A stretch of 64,000 nt of DNA from Alcanivorax hongdengensis A-11-3 (GCF_000300995.1 NZ_AMRJ01000001.1:298582-362581), one strand, 5' to 3'; positions 38,614 through 47,783 are shown, numbered from the stretch's first letter. A program made the numbers and translations. Notes: a model not told the origin generated them from the letters alone.

Positions 38614-39099
38614 TCAGGCGGTGACGTACTTGGACAGGGTGCTGTCCTTCTGCATGACCTGGTTGATATGGGTCATCACGTCGGCAGCCGTCACATCCTG
38701 GTTGGGGAAGATGGATGCGAAGTTTTCGTGCATGACCGCGTTGAAGTGGTCACGGTCCTGGCTGGGAATACCCATGGACATGGACAGGGCCGTCAGGGCT
38801 TCGCCCTGGCCGGTGGCCATATCCTGTGCCACTTCTTCCATCACACCGTTCATGGCCAGCAGGCTCTGACCGCTGTAGGTCAGGGAACCGGAGGTGTCAC
38901 ACCCGTTGGTACCGGTAGTCATACCGAAGGTGGCGTTACCGGACGTGCCGTTAACGATGGTGGCCAGCAGGTGCATGGGCATGCCGGATTTGCCTTCAAA
39001 CAACATGTTGCCCCAGCCACAGCCCGGACCACCGGGAGCGACCGCAAACGCGGTGGTGGAAGAGCCAAGCAGCGCGGCAGCGATAAGAATCTTTTTCAT
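38614..39099 (-). CDS. DUF3015 periplasmic protein
   Basis: 161 residues. The signal peptide is MKKILIAAALLGSSTTAFA. The mature part begins with GPGCGWGNMLFEGK, the DUF3015 signature, with two cysteines (the second in NGCDTSG). Function unknown in the family. TTGGAGG stands 9 bases before the ATG; an upstream in-frame ATG at 39114 has none. In 39100-39274 I see only a possible TATAAA for this gene. Confidence 0.85.
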   Translation of the reverse strand: MKKILIAAALLGSSTTAFAVAPGGPGCGWGNMLFEGKSGMPMHLLATIVNGTSGNATFGMTTGTNGCDTSGSLTYSGQSLLAMNGVMEEVAQDMATGQGEALTALSMSMGIPSQDRDHFNAVMHENFASIFPNQDVTAADVMTHINQVMQKDSTLSKYVTA

Positions 39100-39274
39100 C
39101 CGTGGTACCTCCAAGTTTTTATATCAATCATCCCTGGGAATGTATCCGTGTCCCTTCCCGATCCCGCAGGCCAGGTCAGCGGCCGGATCCCTCATTCCCG
39201 CCGGTTCCCAAAGAAACGGCTTTTGTCATCATAAACAAGGCCGGCCCCTTTGCAACATAGTCGTCACGCCCGTA

Positions 39275-39712
39275 TCACAACTCCAGCATAAAGGTCACCG
39301 GCCCGTCATTGATTAGGCTGACCTGCATGTCCGCAGCAAAGATGCCGGTGGCCACGCTGATACCAAGGGCCCGCAGATCCGCCAAAAAGGCCTCGTAAAG
39401 CCGCCTGCCCTGCTCAGGTGATGCCGCCTTGGAAAAACTGGGCCGGCGTCCCTTGCGGGTATCCGCCGCCAGGGTGAACTGGGAGACCACCAGCATGGCG
39501 CCCCCGGCCTCGCGTACATCCAGGTTCATCTTGCCCTGGGCATCCGCAAATACCCGATAGCCGGCCAGCCGTTCAGCCATGCGCGCCACCAGCGCCTCAT
39601 CATCGTGATGCTCGATGCCCACCAGCACCATCAGGCCGGCGCCGATTTCTCCCACGCAGTCACCGGCCACCTGCACACTGGCCTGGCTGACACGCTGCAA
39701 TAACACTTTCAT
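39275..39712 (-). CDS. dtd: D-aminoacyl-tRNA deacylase
   Basis: 145 residues. Hydrolyses D-amino acids (and glycine) off mischarged tRNAs. The catalytic [17 protein letters not shown] and the cross-subunit Gly-cisPro motif in [11 protein letters not shown] are both present. ATG 39712 overlaps the pip stop as ATGA. Confidence 0.97.
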   Translation of the reverse strand: MKVLLQRVSQASVQVAGDCVGEIGAGLMVLVGIEHHDDEALVARMAERLAGYRVFADAQGKMNLDVREAGGAMLVVSQFTLAADTRKGRRPSFSKAASPEQGRRLYEAFLADLRALGISVATGIFAADMQVSLINDGPVTFMLEL

Positions 39713-40632
39713 GAACGTAGTCCTGTTGCGATACGCGCCACCGCCGCCACCAGCGCCTCGGCAATGGCCGGGTCCGCACTGGAGTGGCCGCCATTGTCCA
39801 CCCATTGCAGGCGGCTGTTTGGCAGCACCCGATGCAGGGCCCAGGCCTGCTCCGGCGGGCAGACATAATCCCGGCTACCATGGATGATTTCCACCGGCAT
39901 GGTCAGCGCCTCGCAACCGTCCAGCAGGGGCCGGTCGAGAAAGCCGCCATGGATGAAGTAATGTGCCTCCTGGCGGGCCATGCACAACTCACCATCTTCC
40001 GCCGCACCGGGCGCGGCCAGGTTCATCAGTGCCAGCGTACTCTCCCAGTTACACCAGGGGCGGGCATAATCGCGGGCCTGCTCGCCGATGAGGGCCCGAT
40101 GATAGCGCTCCAGCACCGTGCCCGGCCCCGGCGGACAATGCGCCAGCAAAGCCTGCCAGGCCTCGGGAAACAAGCGGGCCGCGCCCTGTTCACCATACAG
40201 CCAGTCCAGGTCTCGGGGGCGGCAGAGAAACACGCCGCGCAGTACCATGGCGGTGACCCGGCCGGGAAAAGCCTTGCCATAGGCCAGCGCCAGGGTGGAC
40301 CCCCAGGAGCCACCAAACAGCATCCAGCGGGACAGGCCCAGATGCTCGCGCAGGGTTTCCAGATCCTGGCAGAGTCGGTCCGTGCTGTTATGGTCGGTGG
40401 ACGCCAGCGGCAGACTTTTGCCCGCGCCACGCTGGTCGTAGAGAATGATACGAAACCGTTGCGGGTCAAAAAAACGGCGCAGAAAGGGCGAACAGCCACC
40501 ACCGGGGCCGCCATGCAGCACCACCACCGGGATGCCGTCCGGGTTACCGCTTTCTTCCACGTAAAGCGTGTGCCCCTGCCCCACCGGTAGAAAAAAATGA
40601 TGTCGACAGTCGAGGGGAGCAAACAGCGCCAT
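39709..40632 (-). CDS. pip: Prolyl iminopeptidase
   Basis: 307 residues. Serine peptidase of family S33 that removes N-terminal proline. LHGGPGGG is the oxyanion motif, [11 protein letters not shown] holds the nucleophile, [11 protein letters not shown] the Asp and NGGHSS the His; DQRGAGKS is a family marker. The start at 40632 fits the family N-terminus and shares CATG with the divergent lipoprotein start; an open frame reaching 40788 is only the shadow of that gene. Confidence 0.95.
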   Translation of the reverse strand: MALFAPLDCRHHFFLPVGQGHTLYVEESGNPDGIPVVVLHGGPGGGCSPFLRRFFDPQRFRIILYDQRGAGKSLPLASTDHNSTDRLCQDLETLREHLGLSRWMLFGGSWGSTLALAYGKAFPGRVTAMVLRGVFLCRPRDLDWLYGEQGAARLFPEAWQALLAHCPPGPGTVLERYHRALIGEQARDYARPWCNWESTLALMNLAAPGAAEDGELCMARQEAHYFIHGGFLDRPLLDGCEALTMPVEIIHGSRDYVCPPEQAWALHRVLPNSRLQWVDNGGHSSADPAIAEALVAAVARIATGLRS

Positions 40633-41086
40633 GAAGATACCACCGGGTTTTGGCAAAGCCTCAGCATACCTGCTGCTGGTCACCCTGCAACTGCTGCTGG
40701 GCGGCTGCGAAAAAAGCGCCCCGGAAGAGGAGATTCGCCAGGCACTGACGGAAATCGAAAACGCCGCCGAGGCCGGAGATACCGGCACCTTGATGGATTA
40801 TCTGGATGACCGCGCCCAGTTGCAGCGCCATGGCCACGAACTGACACGCCAGGAAATTCAGCGGCTGCTGATGGGTATCATGCTGCGTTACCGGCATCGA
40901 CAGGTCACCTTTACCAATATCCGTATCGAGGTGGACCCGGTCACCCTGACACAGGCCCGGGTGCAACTGACGGCACTGGTGTGGGGCGGTCGGCAACGGC
41001 TACCGGAGTCCGCCGATACCTTTCAGGTGGACAGCCAGTGGCAACGCGATGGCCAATGGCGAATCCGGCAAGTGAGTACCCGGTGA
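40631..41086 (+). CDS. Small lipoprotein with an NTF2-like look
   Basis: 151 residues. The lipobox LLLGGC puts the lipidated residue at Cys26. The mature domain starts with a helix (EEEIRQALTEIENAAEAGDT) and ends with beta-strands (FQVDSQWQRDGQWRIRQ), the pattern of NTF2/SnoaL-like domains. No catalytic residues can be named. GAGGGGAG lies about 10 bases before the ATG, inside pip. Convergent with ntrC; a 12-bp palindrome (41100-41111) lies between them. Confidence 0.75.
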   Translation: MKIPPGFGKASAYLLLVTLQLLLGGCEKSAPEEEIRQALTEIENAAEAGDTGTLMDYLDDRAQLQRHGHELTRQEIQRLLMGIMLRYRHRQVTFTNIRIEVDPVTLTQARVQLTALVWGGRQRLPESADTFQVDSQWQRDGQWRIRQVSTR

Positions 41087-41119
41087 CGCCCGGGCGGAAC
41101 CTGTTAACAGGCCCGAGCC

Positions 41120-42553
41120 CTAGTCGTCGCCATCCGCACTGAGCTGGCTTTCCATATCCAGCTCCTTGATCTTGCGAGTCAGGGTATTGCGCCCCCAGCC
41201 CAGCAGCGCGGCGGCATCCCGTTTGCGACCGCCGGTATGCTGCAAGGCCACCTCGATCATGGTGCGCTCGAAGCCCGGTACCGCCTGCTCAAGGATGCTA
41301 CGCTCGCCCTGGGAAAGCGCCCGGTCCGCCCAGTTACGCAGAGACTTGAGCCAGTCGCCGCTGACATCGGCGGTCTTGCCGGCGGTAGCCTGCTTGAGTT
41401 CCGGTGGCAGATCATCAACCAGCACTTCCCGCCCGGAAGCCATCACCGTCAACCAGCGGCAAGTGTTTTCCAGTTGCCGGACGTTGCCGGGCCAGCCCTG
41501 GGTGGCCAGATACTTTTCCGTGTCCTTGTGCAGGATCTTGGCTTCCACGCCCAGTTCATTGGCGGCACGCTGCAGGAAATAGCCGGCCAGGCGCGGGATA
41601 TCCTCGCGCCGTTCCGCCAGCTTGGGAATGTGGATACGGATCACATTGAGACGATGGAAAAGGTCTTCACGGAAATCACCGTCCTTGACCAGCTTTTCCA
41701 GGTCCTGGTGAGTGGCGGCGATGATGCGCACATCCACGTGGATTGGTGTGGTGCCGCCCACCCGGTAGAATTCGCTTTCCTGCAGCACCCGCAACAGACG
41801 GGTCTGGGCCTCCAGCGGCATGTCACCGATTTCGTCCAGAAACAGGGTGCCACCATTGGCCTGCTCGAAACGGCCCACGCGCTGGTTGTTGGCGCCGGTG
41901 AAGGCGCCCTTCTCATGACCAAACAGCTCGGACTCGATCAGATCCTTGGGGATGGCCGCCATGTTCAGGGCGACAAAGTTCTTTTCCCGACGCATGGAAT
42001 GACGGTGCAGGGCCCGGGCCACCAGCTCCTTGCCGGTACCGGACTGACCATTGATCAGCACCGTGACATTGGAGTGGCTAAGCCGGCCAATGGCGCGGAA
42101 CACCTCCTGCATGGCCGGCGCTTCACCGATGATTTCGGTGGGCGCCTCTTCCACTGCTACCGGGGCTTCGCCGCGGGATTCCTCACGATGTTTGATGGCT
42201 CGTTTGACCAGCGCCACCGCTTCATCCACATCAAAGGGTTTGGGCAGGTATTCAAACGCCCCCCCCTGATAGGAGGCCACCGCCGAATCCAGATCCGAGT
42301 GGGCCGTCATGATGATCACCGGCAGGTCCGGGTGCTTGCGTTGCAGAATCTTGAGCATGCGCAGGCCATCGGTGCCAGGCATGCGCACATCACTGATCAG
42401 CACATCCGGCTCATCCTTGCCTTCTTCCAGGGTATTGAGGGCTTCGTCGGCATCCTCGAAACAGGTAATGGCATGGCCTTCCTGGCTCAGAGCCTTTTCC
42501 AGCACCCAGCGAATGGAGCGATCATCATCAATTACCCAGATGCTAGTACTCAT
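41120..42553 (-). CDS. ntrC: Nitrogen regulation response regulator NtrC
   Basis: 477 residues. A receiver domain with phospho-acceptor Asp55 (ISDVRMPG) and Lys in PKPFD. The AAA+ sigma-54 activation domain follows, with Walker [10 protein letters not shown], the GAFTGA loop contacting sigma-54, and Walker [11 protein letters not shown] Fis-type HTH ends the protein ([20 protein letters not shown]). GGAGTGGAG precedes the ATG. It is 58 bases after ntrB and shares its promoter. Its likely targets in this window are glnA and ntrBC themselves. Confidence 0.97.
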   Translation of the reverse strand: MSTSIWVIDDDRSIRWVLEKALSQEGHAITCFEDADEALNTLEEGKDEPDVLISDVRMPGTDGLRMLKILQRKHPDLPVIIMTAHSDLDSAVASYQGGAFEYLPKPFDVDEAVALVKRAIKHREESRGEAPVAVEEAPTEIIGEAPAMQEVFRAIGRLSHSNVTVLINGQSGTGKELVARALHRHSMRREKNFVALNMAAIPKDLIESELFGHEKGAFTGANNQRVGRFEQANGGTLFLDEIGDMPLEAQTRLLRVLQESEFYRVGGTTPIHVDVRIIAATHQDLEKLVKDGDFREDLFHRLNVIRIHIPKLAERREDIPRLAGYFLQRAANELGVEAKILHKDTEKYLATQGWPGNVRQLENTCRWLTVMASGREVLVDDLPPELKQATAGKTADVSGDWLKSLRNWADRALSQGERSILEQAVPGFERTMIEVALQHTGGRKRDAAALLGWGRNTLTRKIKELDMESQLSADGDD

Positions 42554-42611
42554 TGGCTCCACTCCCGCAACACTGTAACCGTGATTATCTGGCGCATGGC
42601 TTTTGAGGCGC

Positions 42612-43721
42612 TCATGGCTCACTACTCTCCGTTAATTCCGGCTGCTCCATGGGCAGCAACAGACTGAATACGGTTTTACCGGGCTCACTCTCGCATTCGA
42701 TCAGGCCCTGGTGCTGGCTGATGATCGACTGGGCAATGGACAGCCCCAAGCCGGAACCGTTGGCCCGGCCACTGACCATGGGGTAGAACAGGGTTTCCTG
42801 TATCTCCTCGGCAATCCCCGGCCCGTTATCTTCAATATCCACGCGCAGCACCAGCCGGTGACGCTGGGCACCGATGGTGAACTGGCGCAGCACCCGGGTA
42901 CGCATGACGATGGTGGCCTCGGGCGTATGCGACTCAAGCAGGGCCTGCACCGCATTGCGGATCAGGTTCAGCAGCACCTGAATCAGCTGGTCCCGGTCAG
43001 CCACCACATCCGGCAGACTGATGTCGTAGTCTCTGACAATGGCCACCCCTTCCGGGTGTTCCGCCAACAGTAGCTGGCGCACATGCTCCAGACATTCATG
43101 CACATTGACCGGCATGAACAGGGGCGGCTTGCGCGGCCCCAGCATGCGATCCGCCACCGAGCGCAGCCGGTCCGCTTCGTCGATGATGACCTTGGTGTAT
43201 TCGGTCAGCTCCGGTTCCGGCAGGGCCCGCTCCAGCAATTGGGCGGCACCGCGAATGCCCCCCAGCGGATTCTTGATTTCATGGGCCACACCCCGCACCA
43301 GTGCCCGGGTGGCCTGATGCGCATGGATCAGGGCCTCTTCACGGGTAATGCGCAGCAAACGGTCCAGGGACTGCATCTCCAGCAGCAGGCTGAGCGGCTG
43401 CCCGGGCTCGTTGATCGGGCTTACCGAGTAATCCACCGTGATCTGATAACCCGGCGCCACCATCAGCCGCGCCTCCCGACGGGTAAAGGGATGCTCGTCC
43501 TCAATGCACTGATTGAGGGCCTGACGGGCTTCCTCGTCATCGAAAAAATAGTCGGGCAACACCTGGCCGATGATTCGCGAGGCACTGGTCGCCAACAGCA
43601 TTTCCGCCGCCGGGTTGAGGTAGCGCACACGCAGCGAGGCATCCAGCATCACCACAGCCGTGCGCAGGTGGTCCAGCAGACGCTTGTGCAAGATCGAATC
43701 ACTCATCAGAAATTGGCCCAT
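42612..43721 (-). CDS. ntrB: Nitrogen regulation sensor kinase NtrB
   Basis: 369 residues. A PAS domain (about 15-120), the phosphorylated His in RGVAHEIKNPLGGIRG, and an HATPase domain with NLIRNAVQAL, DNGPGI and GSGLGLSIAQSI. It is cytoplasmic, without membrane helices, and phosphorylates or dephosphorylates NtrC in response to PII. Two starts are possible, 43721 and 43706; neither has a ribosome binding site. The sigma-54 promoter would start RNA at about 43722, making 43721 leaderless and 43706 a 16-base leader. Confidence 0.96.
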   Translation of the reverse strand: MGQFLMSDSILHKRLLDHLRTAVVMLDASLRVRYLNPAAEMLLATSASRIIGQVLPDYFFDDEEARQALNQCIEDEHPFTRREARLMVAPGYQITVDYSVSPINEPGQPLSLLLEMQSLDRLLRITREEALIHAHQATRALVRGVAHEIKNPLGGIRGAAQLLERALPEPELTEYTKVIIDEADRLRSVADRMLGPRKPPLFMPVNVHECLEHVRQLLLAEHPEGVAIVRDYDISLPDVVADRDQLIQVLLNLIRNAVQALLESHTPEATIVMRTRVLRQFTIGAQRHRLVLRVDIEDNGPGIAEEIQETLFYPMVSGRANGSGLGLSIAQSIISQHQGLIECESEPGKTVFSLLLPMEQPELTESSEP

Positions 43722-43732
43722 AACAGGGCATA

Positions 43733-43748
43733 AGCAATTATCAGGCCA
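43733..43748 (-). promoter_or_regulatory. Sigma-54 promoter of ntrBC
   Basis: On the minus strand TGGCCT-GATAA-TTGCT, the -24 GG and -12 GC at the required 10-base spacing. It is identical at 15 of 16 positions to the glnA element. The predicted start site is about 43722. Confidence 0.75.
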
Positions 43749-43841
43749 CCTGTGAGATGGGCGTCATAGCCCCGCCACAGGGCGCAGGCGCACCTATTGG
43801 GCAGAGCATGCCATGAAGTGTAGCGATATCAGGGAAAGGAG

Positions 43842-43858
43842 TGCACCAATATGGTTCA
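43842..43858. promoter_or_regulatory. NtrC binding site upstream of ntrB
   Basis: TGCACCAATATGGTTCA matches the NtrC consensus TGCACCAAAATGGTGCA at 15 of 17 positions. Its centre is about 128 bases before the predicted ntrB start site. It overlaps the last codon and stop of the DUF4124 gene. Confidence 0.7.
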
Positions 43859-44623
43859 CCGAGAGGAAGTGTTGCGCCGATTGCCACCATTACTGATCAC
43901 ATCGACGCGCTTGGCGGGCTCACCACGGTTCGCCGCGCCGCCTACCGGCGCCGCCCCACCCACCTGAGCCGCACCACCGACCTTGGCAGCCCCGCCCCGG
44001 TCTGCGGCGCCGCCTACCGTCGCCATGCCATCATTGCGATGCAGAATGCCATCACGGCTTTCGTAATCACTGACAGTACTGCGGTGCACGTAGATTTCGA
44101 TCATATCCGAGCTGATCAGTACCTCGCCATTTTTGCCCAGCACTTTGACCTGAAGATTGTGAACGCCCCGCTCCGGCGCGCTCAACTTCATGCTCTGCTG
44201 CTCGATACCATTATCAAACAGCACCAGACGATCGCCCTGCTGCAAATCCGGCGTCAGAGCCACAGCAACAGATACCGCCTCATCGGGGTTACGTATGGTG
44301 GTTTCATTTTCCGGACTGGTGATAGTCAGGCTGCCATAGTCACGATGAGGAGCCTTCTTGTCATCGTTATCCGCGGCAGGAGCCACCTTGCGGGCAGGCA
44401 CTTTGGTCGTCTCGACCGTATTGGTACGGTTGAGCTGCACCGCTTTTGCCTCGCTGCCATGGGGCGGCTTATCGGTAAAAACCGTATTGCCATTCTCATC
44501 GGTTACCTGGTAGATCGTCGACGCTGATTGCTGGGTATCCGGCCCCTCCCGGGTCGATTCGTCCGCCCAGGCGACCACACTCATAAGAAGGGCCAGCAAC
44601 ACCATTGCACCACGCCACACCAT
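43856..44623 (-). CDS. DUF4124 domain exported protein with GGAA hexapeptide repeats
   Basis: 255 residues. A signal peptide (MVLLALLMSVVAWA) is followed by the DUF4124 strand pattern STIYQVTDENGNTVFTDKPP, a middle Ig-like region (SLTITSPENETTIRNP, then strands to EIYVHR), and a C-terminal tail with five hexapeptide repeats GGAAxx. ATG 44623 has CAGGAAAG before it. Its position between glnA and ntrB is conserved in relatives, yet its role is unknown. Its stop codon lies within the NtrC site. Confidence 0.85.
   Translation of the reverse strand: MVWRGAMVLLALLMSVVAWADESTREGPDTQQSASTIYQVTDENGNTVFTDKPPHGSEAKAVQLNRTNTVETTKVPARKVAPAADNDDKKAPHRDYGSLTITSPENETTIRNPDEAVSVAVALTPDLQQGDRLVLFDNGIEQQSMKLSAPERGVHNLQVKVLGKNGEVLISSDMIEIYVHRSTVSDYESRDGILHRNDGMATVGGAADRGGAAKVGGAAQVGGAAPVGGAANRGEPAKRVDVISNGGNRRNTSSR
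43925..44014 (-). repeat. 18-bp tandem repeat coding for GGAAxx
   Basis: Five consecutive units encode GGAADR, GGAAKV, GGAAQV, GGAAPV and GGAANR in the tail of the DUF4124 protein. The unit is GC-rich and imperfect at the DNA level, so slippage could change copy number. Confidence 0.75.
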
Positions 44624-44750
44624 CTTTCCTGCGCCACCTGTTTTCACCGGTCTCTCCCGTCGTTGTTCTCTCCTGATTCTGACCAGCCCCAACGGCGTTG
44701 GAAAGGGGCAAATGCACAAATTGGCATTTTCACGACCACCGACGGGCATA

Positions 44751-44779
44751 AAAAAAGCCCCCGACCAGCGGGGGCTTTT
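44751..44779 (-). terminator. Terminator of glnA
   Basis: AAAAAAGCCCCCG-ACCAG-CGGGGGCTTTT, a 7-bp GC stem extended by A/T pairs. It lies 27 bases after the glnA stop and separates it from DUF4124-ntrBC. Confidence 0.93.
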
Positions 44780-44805
44780 CCGTTGCCTCTTTCCCGGAAG
44801 GGAAA

Positions 44806-46212
44806 TTAGCAGCTGTAGTACATGTCGAACTCGACCGGGTGCGGAGTCATGTTCAGACGCTCGATCTCACCACGCTTGAGGGAGATATAGCCATCCAGCA
44901 TGTCCTTGGTGAATACGTCGCCTTCGGTCAGGAAGTCCATGTCGGCTTCCAGGCAATCCAGCGCCATGGTCAGGGTATGCGCCACGGTGGGGATGTCCTT
45001 GGCTTCTTCAGCCGGCAGATCGTAGAGATCCTTGTCCATGGCATCGCCCGGGTGCAGCTTGTTCTTGATACCGTCCAGGCCAGCCATCAACAGGGCCGCG
45101 AAGCACAGGTAAGGGTTGGCGGACGGATCCGGGAAGCGCGCCTCGATACGACGAGCCTTGGCGTTGCTCACGAACGGAATACGGATGGAAGCGGAACGGT
45201 TACGGGCGGAGTAGGCCAGCATTACCGGCGCTTCGAAGCCCGGTACCAGACGCTTGTAGGAGTTGGTAGAGCCGTTGGTGAAGGCGTTCAGGGCACGGGC
45301 ATGCTTGATGATGCCACCGATGAAGTACAGGGCTTCGTCGGACAGACCCGCATAGCCGTCGCCGGCGAACAGGTTCTTGCCGTCCTTGCCCAGGGATACG
45401 TGCACGTGCATACCGGAGCCGTTATCACCGATCAGCGGCTTGGGCATGAAGGTGGCGGTCTTGCCGTAGGCGTGAGCCACGTTGTGTACGCAGTACTTGA
45501 GGATCTGTACTTCGTCAGCCTTGGCGGTCAGGGTGTTGGCACCAACACCGATCTCGCACTGGCCCGCGGTACCCACTTCATGGTGGTGCACTTCGATGTT
45601 CAGGCCCATGGACTCCATGGCGGAACACATGGCGCCACGCAGGTCGTGCAGGCTATCCACCGGCGGAACCGGGAAGTAGCCGCCCTTCACGCCCGGACGG
45701 TGACCGATGTTGCCACCTTCGAAGTCTTCATGGGAAACCCACGCCGCTTCTTCAGAGTGGATGTTGTACATGGAACCCTGCATATCGGATTTCCACTGCA
45801 CGGAATCGAACACGAAGAACTCGGGCTCCGGGCCGAACAGCGCGGTATCGGCGATCCCGGTGGACTTCAGGTAGTCTTCTGCACGCTTGGCAACGGAACG
45901 CGGGTCACGCTCGTAACCGGTCATGGTGGACGGCTCGAGAATGTCGCAACGCAGGTTGAGGGTTGCCACGTCAGTGAACGGGTCCAGCACGGCGGTGGAG
46001 TCGTCGGGCATCATGACCATGTCGGACTCGTTGATGCCTTTCCAGCCAGCGATGGAAGAACCGTCGAACATTTTGCCATCGGTGAAGAAATCTTCGTCGA
46101 TTTCACCCACAGGCAGAGTTACGTGCTGCTCCTTACCACGGCTATCGGTGAAGCGCAGGTCCACCCATTTCACATCGTTGTCTTTAATCAGTTTGAGGGT
46201 CTTCTCAGACAT
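44806..46212 (-). CDS. glnA: Glutamine synthetase, type I
   Basis: 468 residues. ATP-dependent ammonia assimilation, dodecameric, cytoplasmic. Motifs: [43 protein letters not shown], and the adenylylation site Tyr397 in [11 protein letters not shown], at the same number as in E. coli, so GlnE control is expected. TTAGGAGGAC precedes the ATG. It is driven by a sigma-54 promoter with two NtrC sites. Confidence 0.98.
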   Translation of the reverse strand: MSEKTLKLIKDNDVKWVDLRFTDSRGKEQHVTLPVGEIDEDFFTDGKMFDGSSIAGWKGINESDMVMMPDDSTAVLDPFTDVATLNLRCDILEPSTMTGYERDPRSVAKRAEDYLKSTGIADTALFGPEPEFFVFDSVQWKSDMQGSMYNIHSEEAAWVSHEDFEGGNIGHRPGVKGGYFPVPPVDSLHDLRGAMCSAMESMGLNIEVHHHEVGTAGQCEIGVGANTLTAKADEVQILKYCVHNVAHAYGKTATFMPKPLIGDNGSGMHVHVSLGKDGKNLFAGDGYAGLSDEALYFIGGIIKHARALNAFTNGSTNSYKRLVPGFEAPVMLAYSARNRSASIRIPFVSNAKARRIEARFPDPSANPYLCFAALLMAGLDGIKNKLHPGDAMDKDLYDLPAEEAKDIPTVAHTLTMALDCLEADMDFLTEGDVFTKDMLDGYISLKRGEIERLNMTPHPVEFDMYYSC

Positions 46213-46330
46213 TGTCTTGCGTCCTCCTAAGGAACAGCGGGTTTGTCTCTACTCTCACGCCACCCTGAACACAAAGAGCAACGCAAAGAGCCGGTATTCT
46301 CAGGCACAGGGCCCACTTTGCCAATAGGGG

Positions 46331-46346
46331 AGCAATTATCATGCCA
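46331..46346 (-). promoter_or_regulatory. Sigma-54 promoter of glnA
   Basis: On the minus strand TGGCAT-GATAA-TTGCT, near-perfect against TGGCAC-N5-TTGCW. The predicted start is near 46319, giving a leader of about 107 bases. Confidence 0.85.
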
Positions 46347-46407
46347 GCCCTTTTTTGGCGCATTGGCCGCCCGAGAGCGCCTGACAGGGCCTTATGCCCC
46401 AAAAGTG

Positions 46408-46442
46408 CGCACTACTTTTGTGCGTCGCACCTTCTTTGTGCA
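46408..46442. promoter_or_regulatory. Two tandem NtrC binding sites upstream of glnA
   Basis: GCACCTTCTTTGTGC (46427-46441) and GCACTACTTTTGTGC (46409-46423) both have the GCAC-N7-GTGC form. Their centres are 18 bases apart and about 97 and 115 bases upstream of the predicted start, as expected for enhancer sites. The upstream site lies one base from the end of the TusA-like gene. Confidence 0.8.
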
Positions 46443-46694
46443 CTAAAACAGTGCGCCATTATCCTCTCCGACACGCAACACCACGAATACCTCGTTGCCT
46501 TGCTCGCCGGTCTCCAGCACTTCGTGCCCGTTAATGCGGCACCAGGCCGGAATATCATTGAGCGCCCCCGGATCGGTGCATACCACTTTCAGGGTGTCGC
46601 CGGTGGCCAGGGTGCGGATCCTGTTCTGGGTCTTGATCACCGGCATGGGGCACAGCAGCCGGCGCACATCCAGTTCATGGACGGTATCGTTCAT
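46443..46694 (-). CDS. TusA-family sulfur carrier protein
   Basis: 83 residues. The TusA motif is LDVRRLLCPMPV, with Cys15 as persulfide carrier, in front of the usual two-layer fold (GDTLKVVCTDPGALNDIPAW). It lies 3 bases after the PP-loop gene on the same strand, so the two are one operon; it probably supplies sulfur to that enzyme. It is not necessarily the TusA that serves MnmA through TusBCD-E. Confidence 0.9.
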   Translation of the reverse strand: MNDTVHELDVRRLLCPMPVIKTQNRIRTLATGDTLKVVCTDPGALNDIPAWCRINGHEVLETGEQGNEVFVVLRVGEDNGALF

Positions 46695-46697
46695 CGC

Positions 46698-47783
46698 TTA
46701 CCCCACATTCCAGGCCGGCAGCACCGCTTCCGGATGCGCCGGCGCCACGGTCACCTGCCGGGCCACGCCATCGGGCTGGCGGATTTCCAGCGTCACCTCG
46801 TCCATCACCCGGCCCTTGGAATAGCGCGCCACGATGGCCGCCGCCTGGGCGAGCTCCTCGTCACTGTGGAACTGGCCATCCACCAGGGCCAGAGGCCCCG
46901 GACAACTGACCGTGGTGATGCTGGTGAACTGATAACGGTAGCCTTCCAGAAAACGGTTCTCGCCTTCCTCACGGCTGATGATCAACTTGTAGTGCGGTTG
47001 CGGGCGAATATGGCGGCCCACTTTCAGCAGCATGATGTCGTCCAGCTCATAGCGGCGCTCGTTGCGGGCCTTCCACAGGTCCGCCAGCTTGTTGGAGTAG
47101 GATTCATCGGTGAGGAAGCAGCAACCACCGGCGGGCTGGGCAAACTCCTCCAATCCGAAGCGCTTGGCCAGGGCCATCTGCGGCTTGCGGTTACGGCCGG
47201 AAAAATCGTACAGCGCCTCGCGGTCCACCCAGCCTTCCCGCTCCGGCAGGGTGGCAGGCAGATTCCTGGCACACAGGGGCCGCAGCAAGCGGTCATCCGC
47301 ACCGGACTCCTGGCTGATGATGGGCATGGTTTCCTTGCGCTGACTCTTGGGCCGCTGGCCGATCACCTCGCCGGTGATGATGAAATCGAAACCGCGATCG
47401 CCAGCCAGCTCCCGGGCCTTGTTAATCATCAGGGTGGCCTGATTGACCATGAAAATCTTGCAGTCCAGGCAGGGATTCAGGTGGGCGCCATAGCCATGCT
47501 TGGGGTTGAGCACCACATCCTTGTACTCCTCGGAGATATCCACGATGTGCAACTTGATGCCCAATTGCTCGGCCACCCACAGGGCGTTGTTGCGCTTTTG
47601 TTTTTCCTGGTCCTTCTTGCGGATGGCATGGGTATGGCCTTCCACGCAGAAGCCGGTGAAGAAATTGACCCCCTCAACCTCAATCCCCTGCTCCTGCATC
47701 ACCTTCACGGCCAGCATGGAATCCAGCCCACCGGACACCAGGGCAATGGCGCGGCGCTGAATCGGTTGAGTTGCCTCAGTCAT
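46698..47783 (-). CDS. PP-loop ATPase, MnmA/ThiI-like tRNA thiolation enzyme
   Basis: 361 residues. The PP-loop is ALVSGGLDSML (17-22 core), which adenylates the target uridine in tRNA thiolation enzymes. Cysteines Cys105 and Cys108 (NPCLDCK) and Cys221-Cys222 (PAGGCCFLTDE) could hold an iron-sulfur cluster as in TtuA-type enzymes. The C-terminal region has strands (PHYKLIISREEGENRFLEG) of a separate domain. It differs from canonical MnmA and ThiI in layout, so I do not give a symbol. ATG 47783; a longer frame to 47849 lacks a ribosome site. Confidence 0.75.
   Translation of the reverse strand: MTEATQPIQRRAIALVSGGLDSMLAVKVMQEQGIEVEGVNFFTGFCVEGHTHAIRKKDQEKQKRNNALWVAEQLGIKLHIVDISEEYKDVVLNPKHGYGAHLNPCLDCKIFMVNQATLMINKARELAGDRGFDFIITGEVIGQRPKSQRKETMPIISQESGADDRLLRPLCARNLPATLPEREGWVDREALYDFSGRNRKPQMALAKRFGLEEFAQPAGGCCFLTDESYSNKLADLWKARNERRYELDDIMLLKVGRHIRPQPHYKLIISREEGENRFLEGYRYQFTSITTVSCPGPLALVDGQFHSDEELAQAAAIVARYSKGRVMDEVTLEIRQPDGVARQVTVAPAHPEAVLPAWNVG

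Noticed and set aside
41100..41111. CCTGTTAACAGG palindrome between the lipoprotein gene and ntrC as a terminator
   Set aside because: It is a perfect 12-bp palindrome without loop or T-run, so there is no support for a terminator; it could as well be chance.
43779..43793. A second sigma-54 element near TGGCATGCTCTGCC upstream of ntrB
   Set aside because: The GG and GC are only 8 bases apart instead of 10, which does not fit sigma-54 promoters.
46698..47783. Assignment of the PP-loop gene as thiI
   Set aside because: The PP-loop is at the N-terminus with no preceding ferredoxin-like or THUMP domains, so it is not a canonical ThiI.
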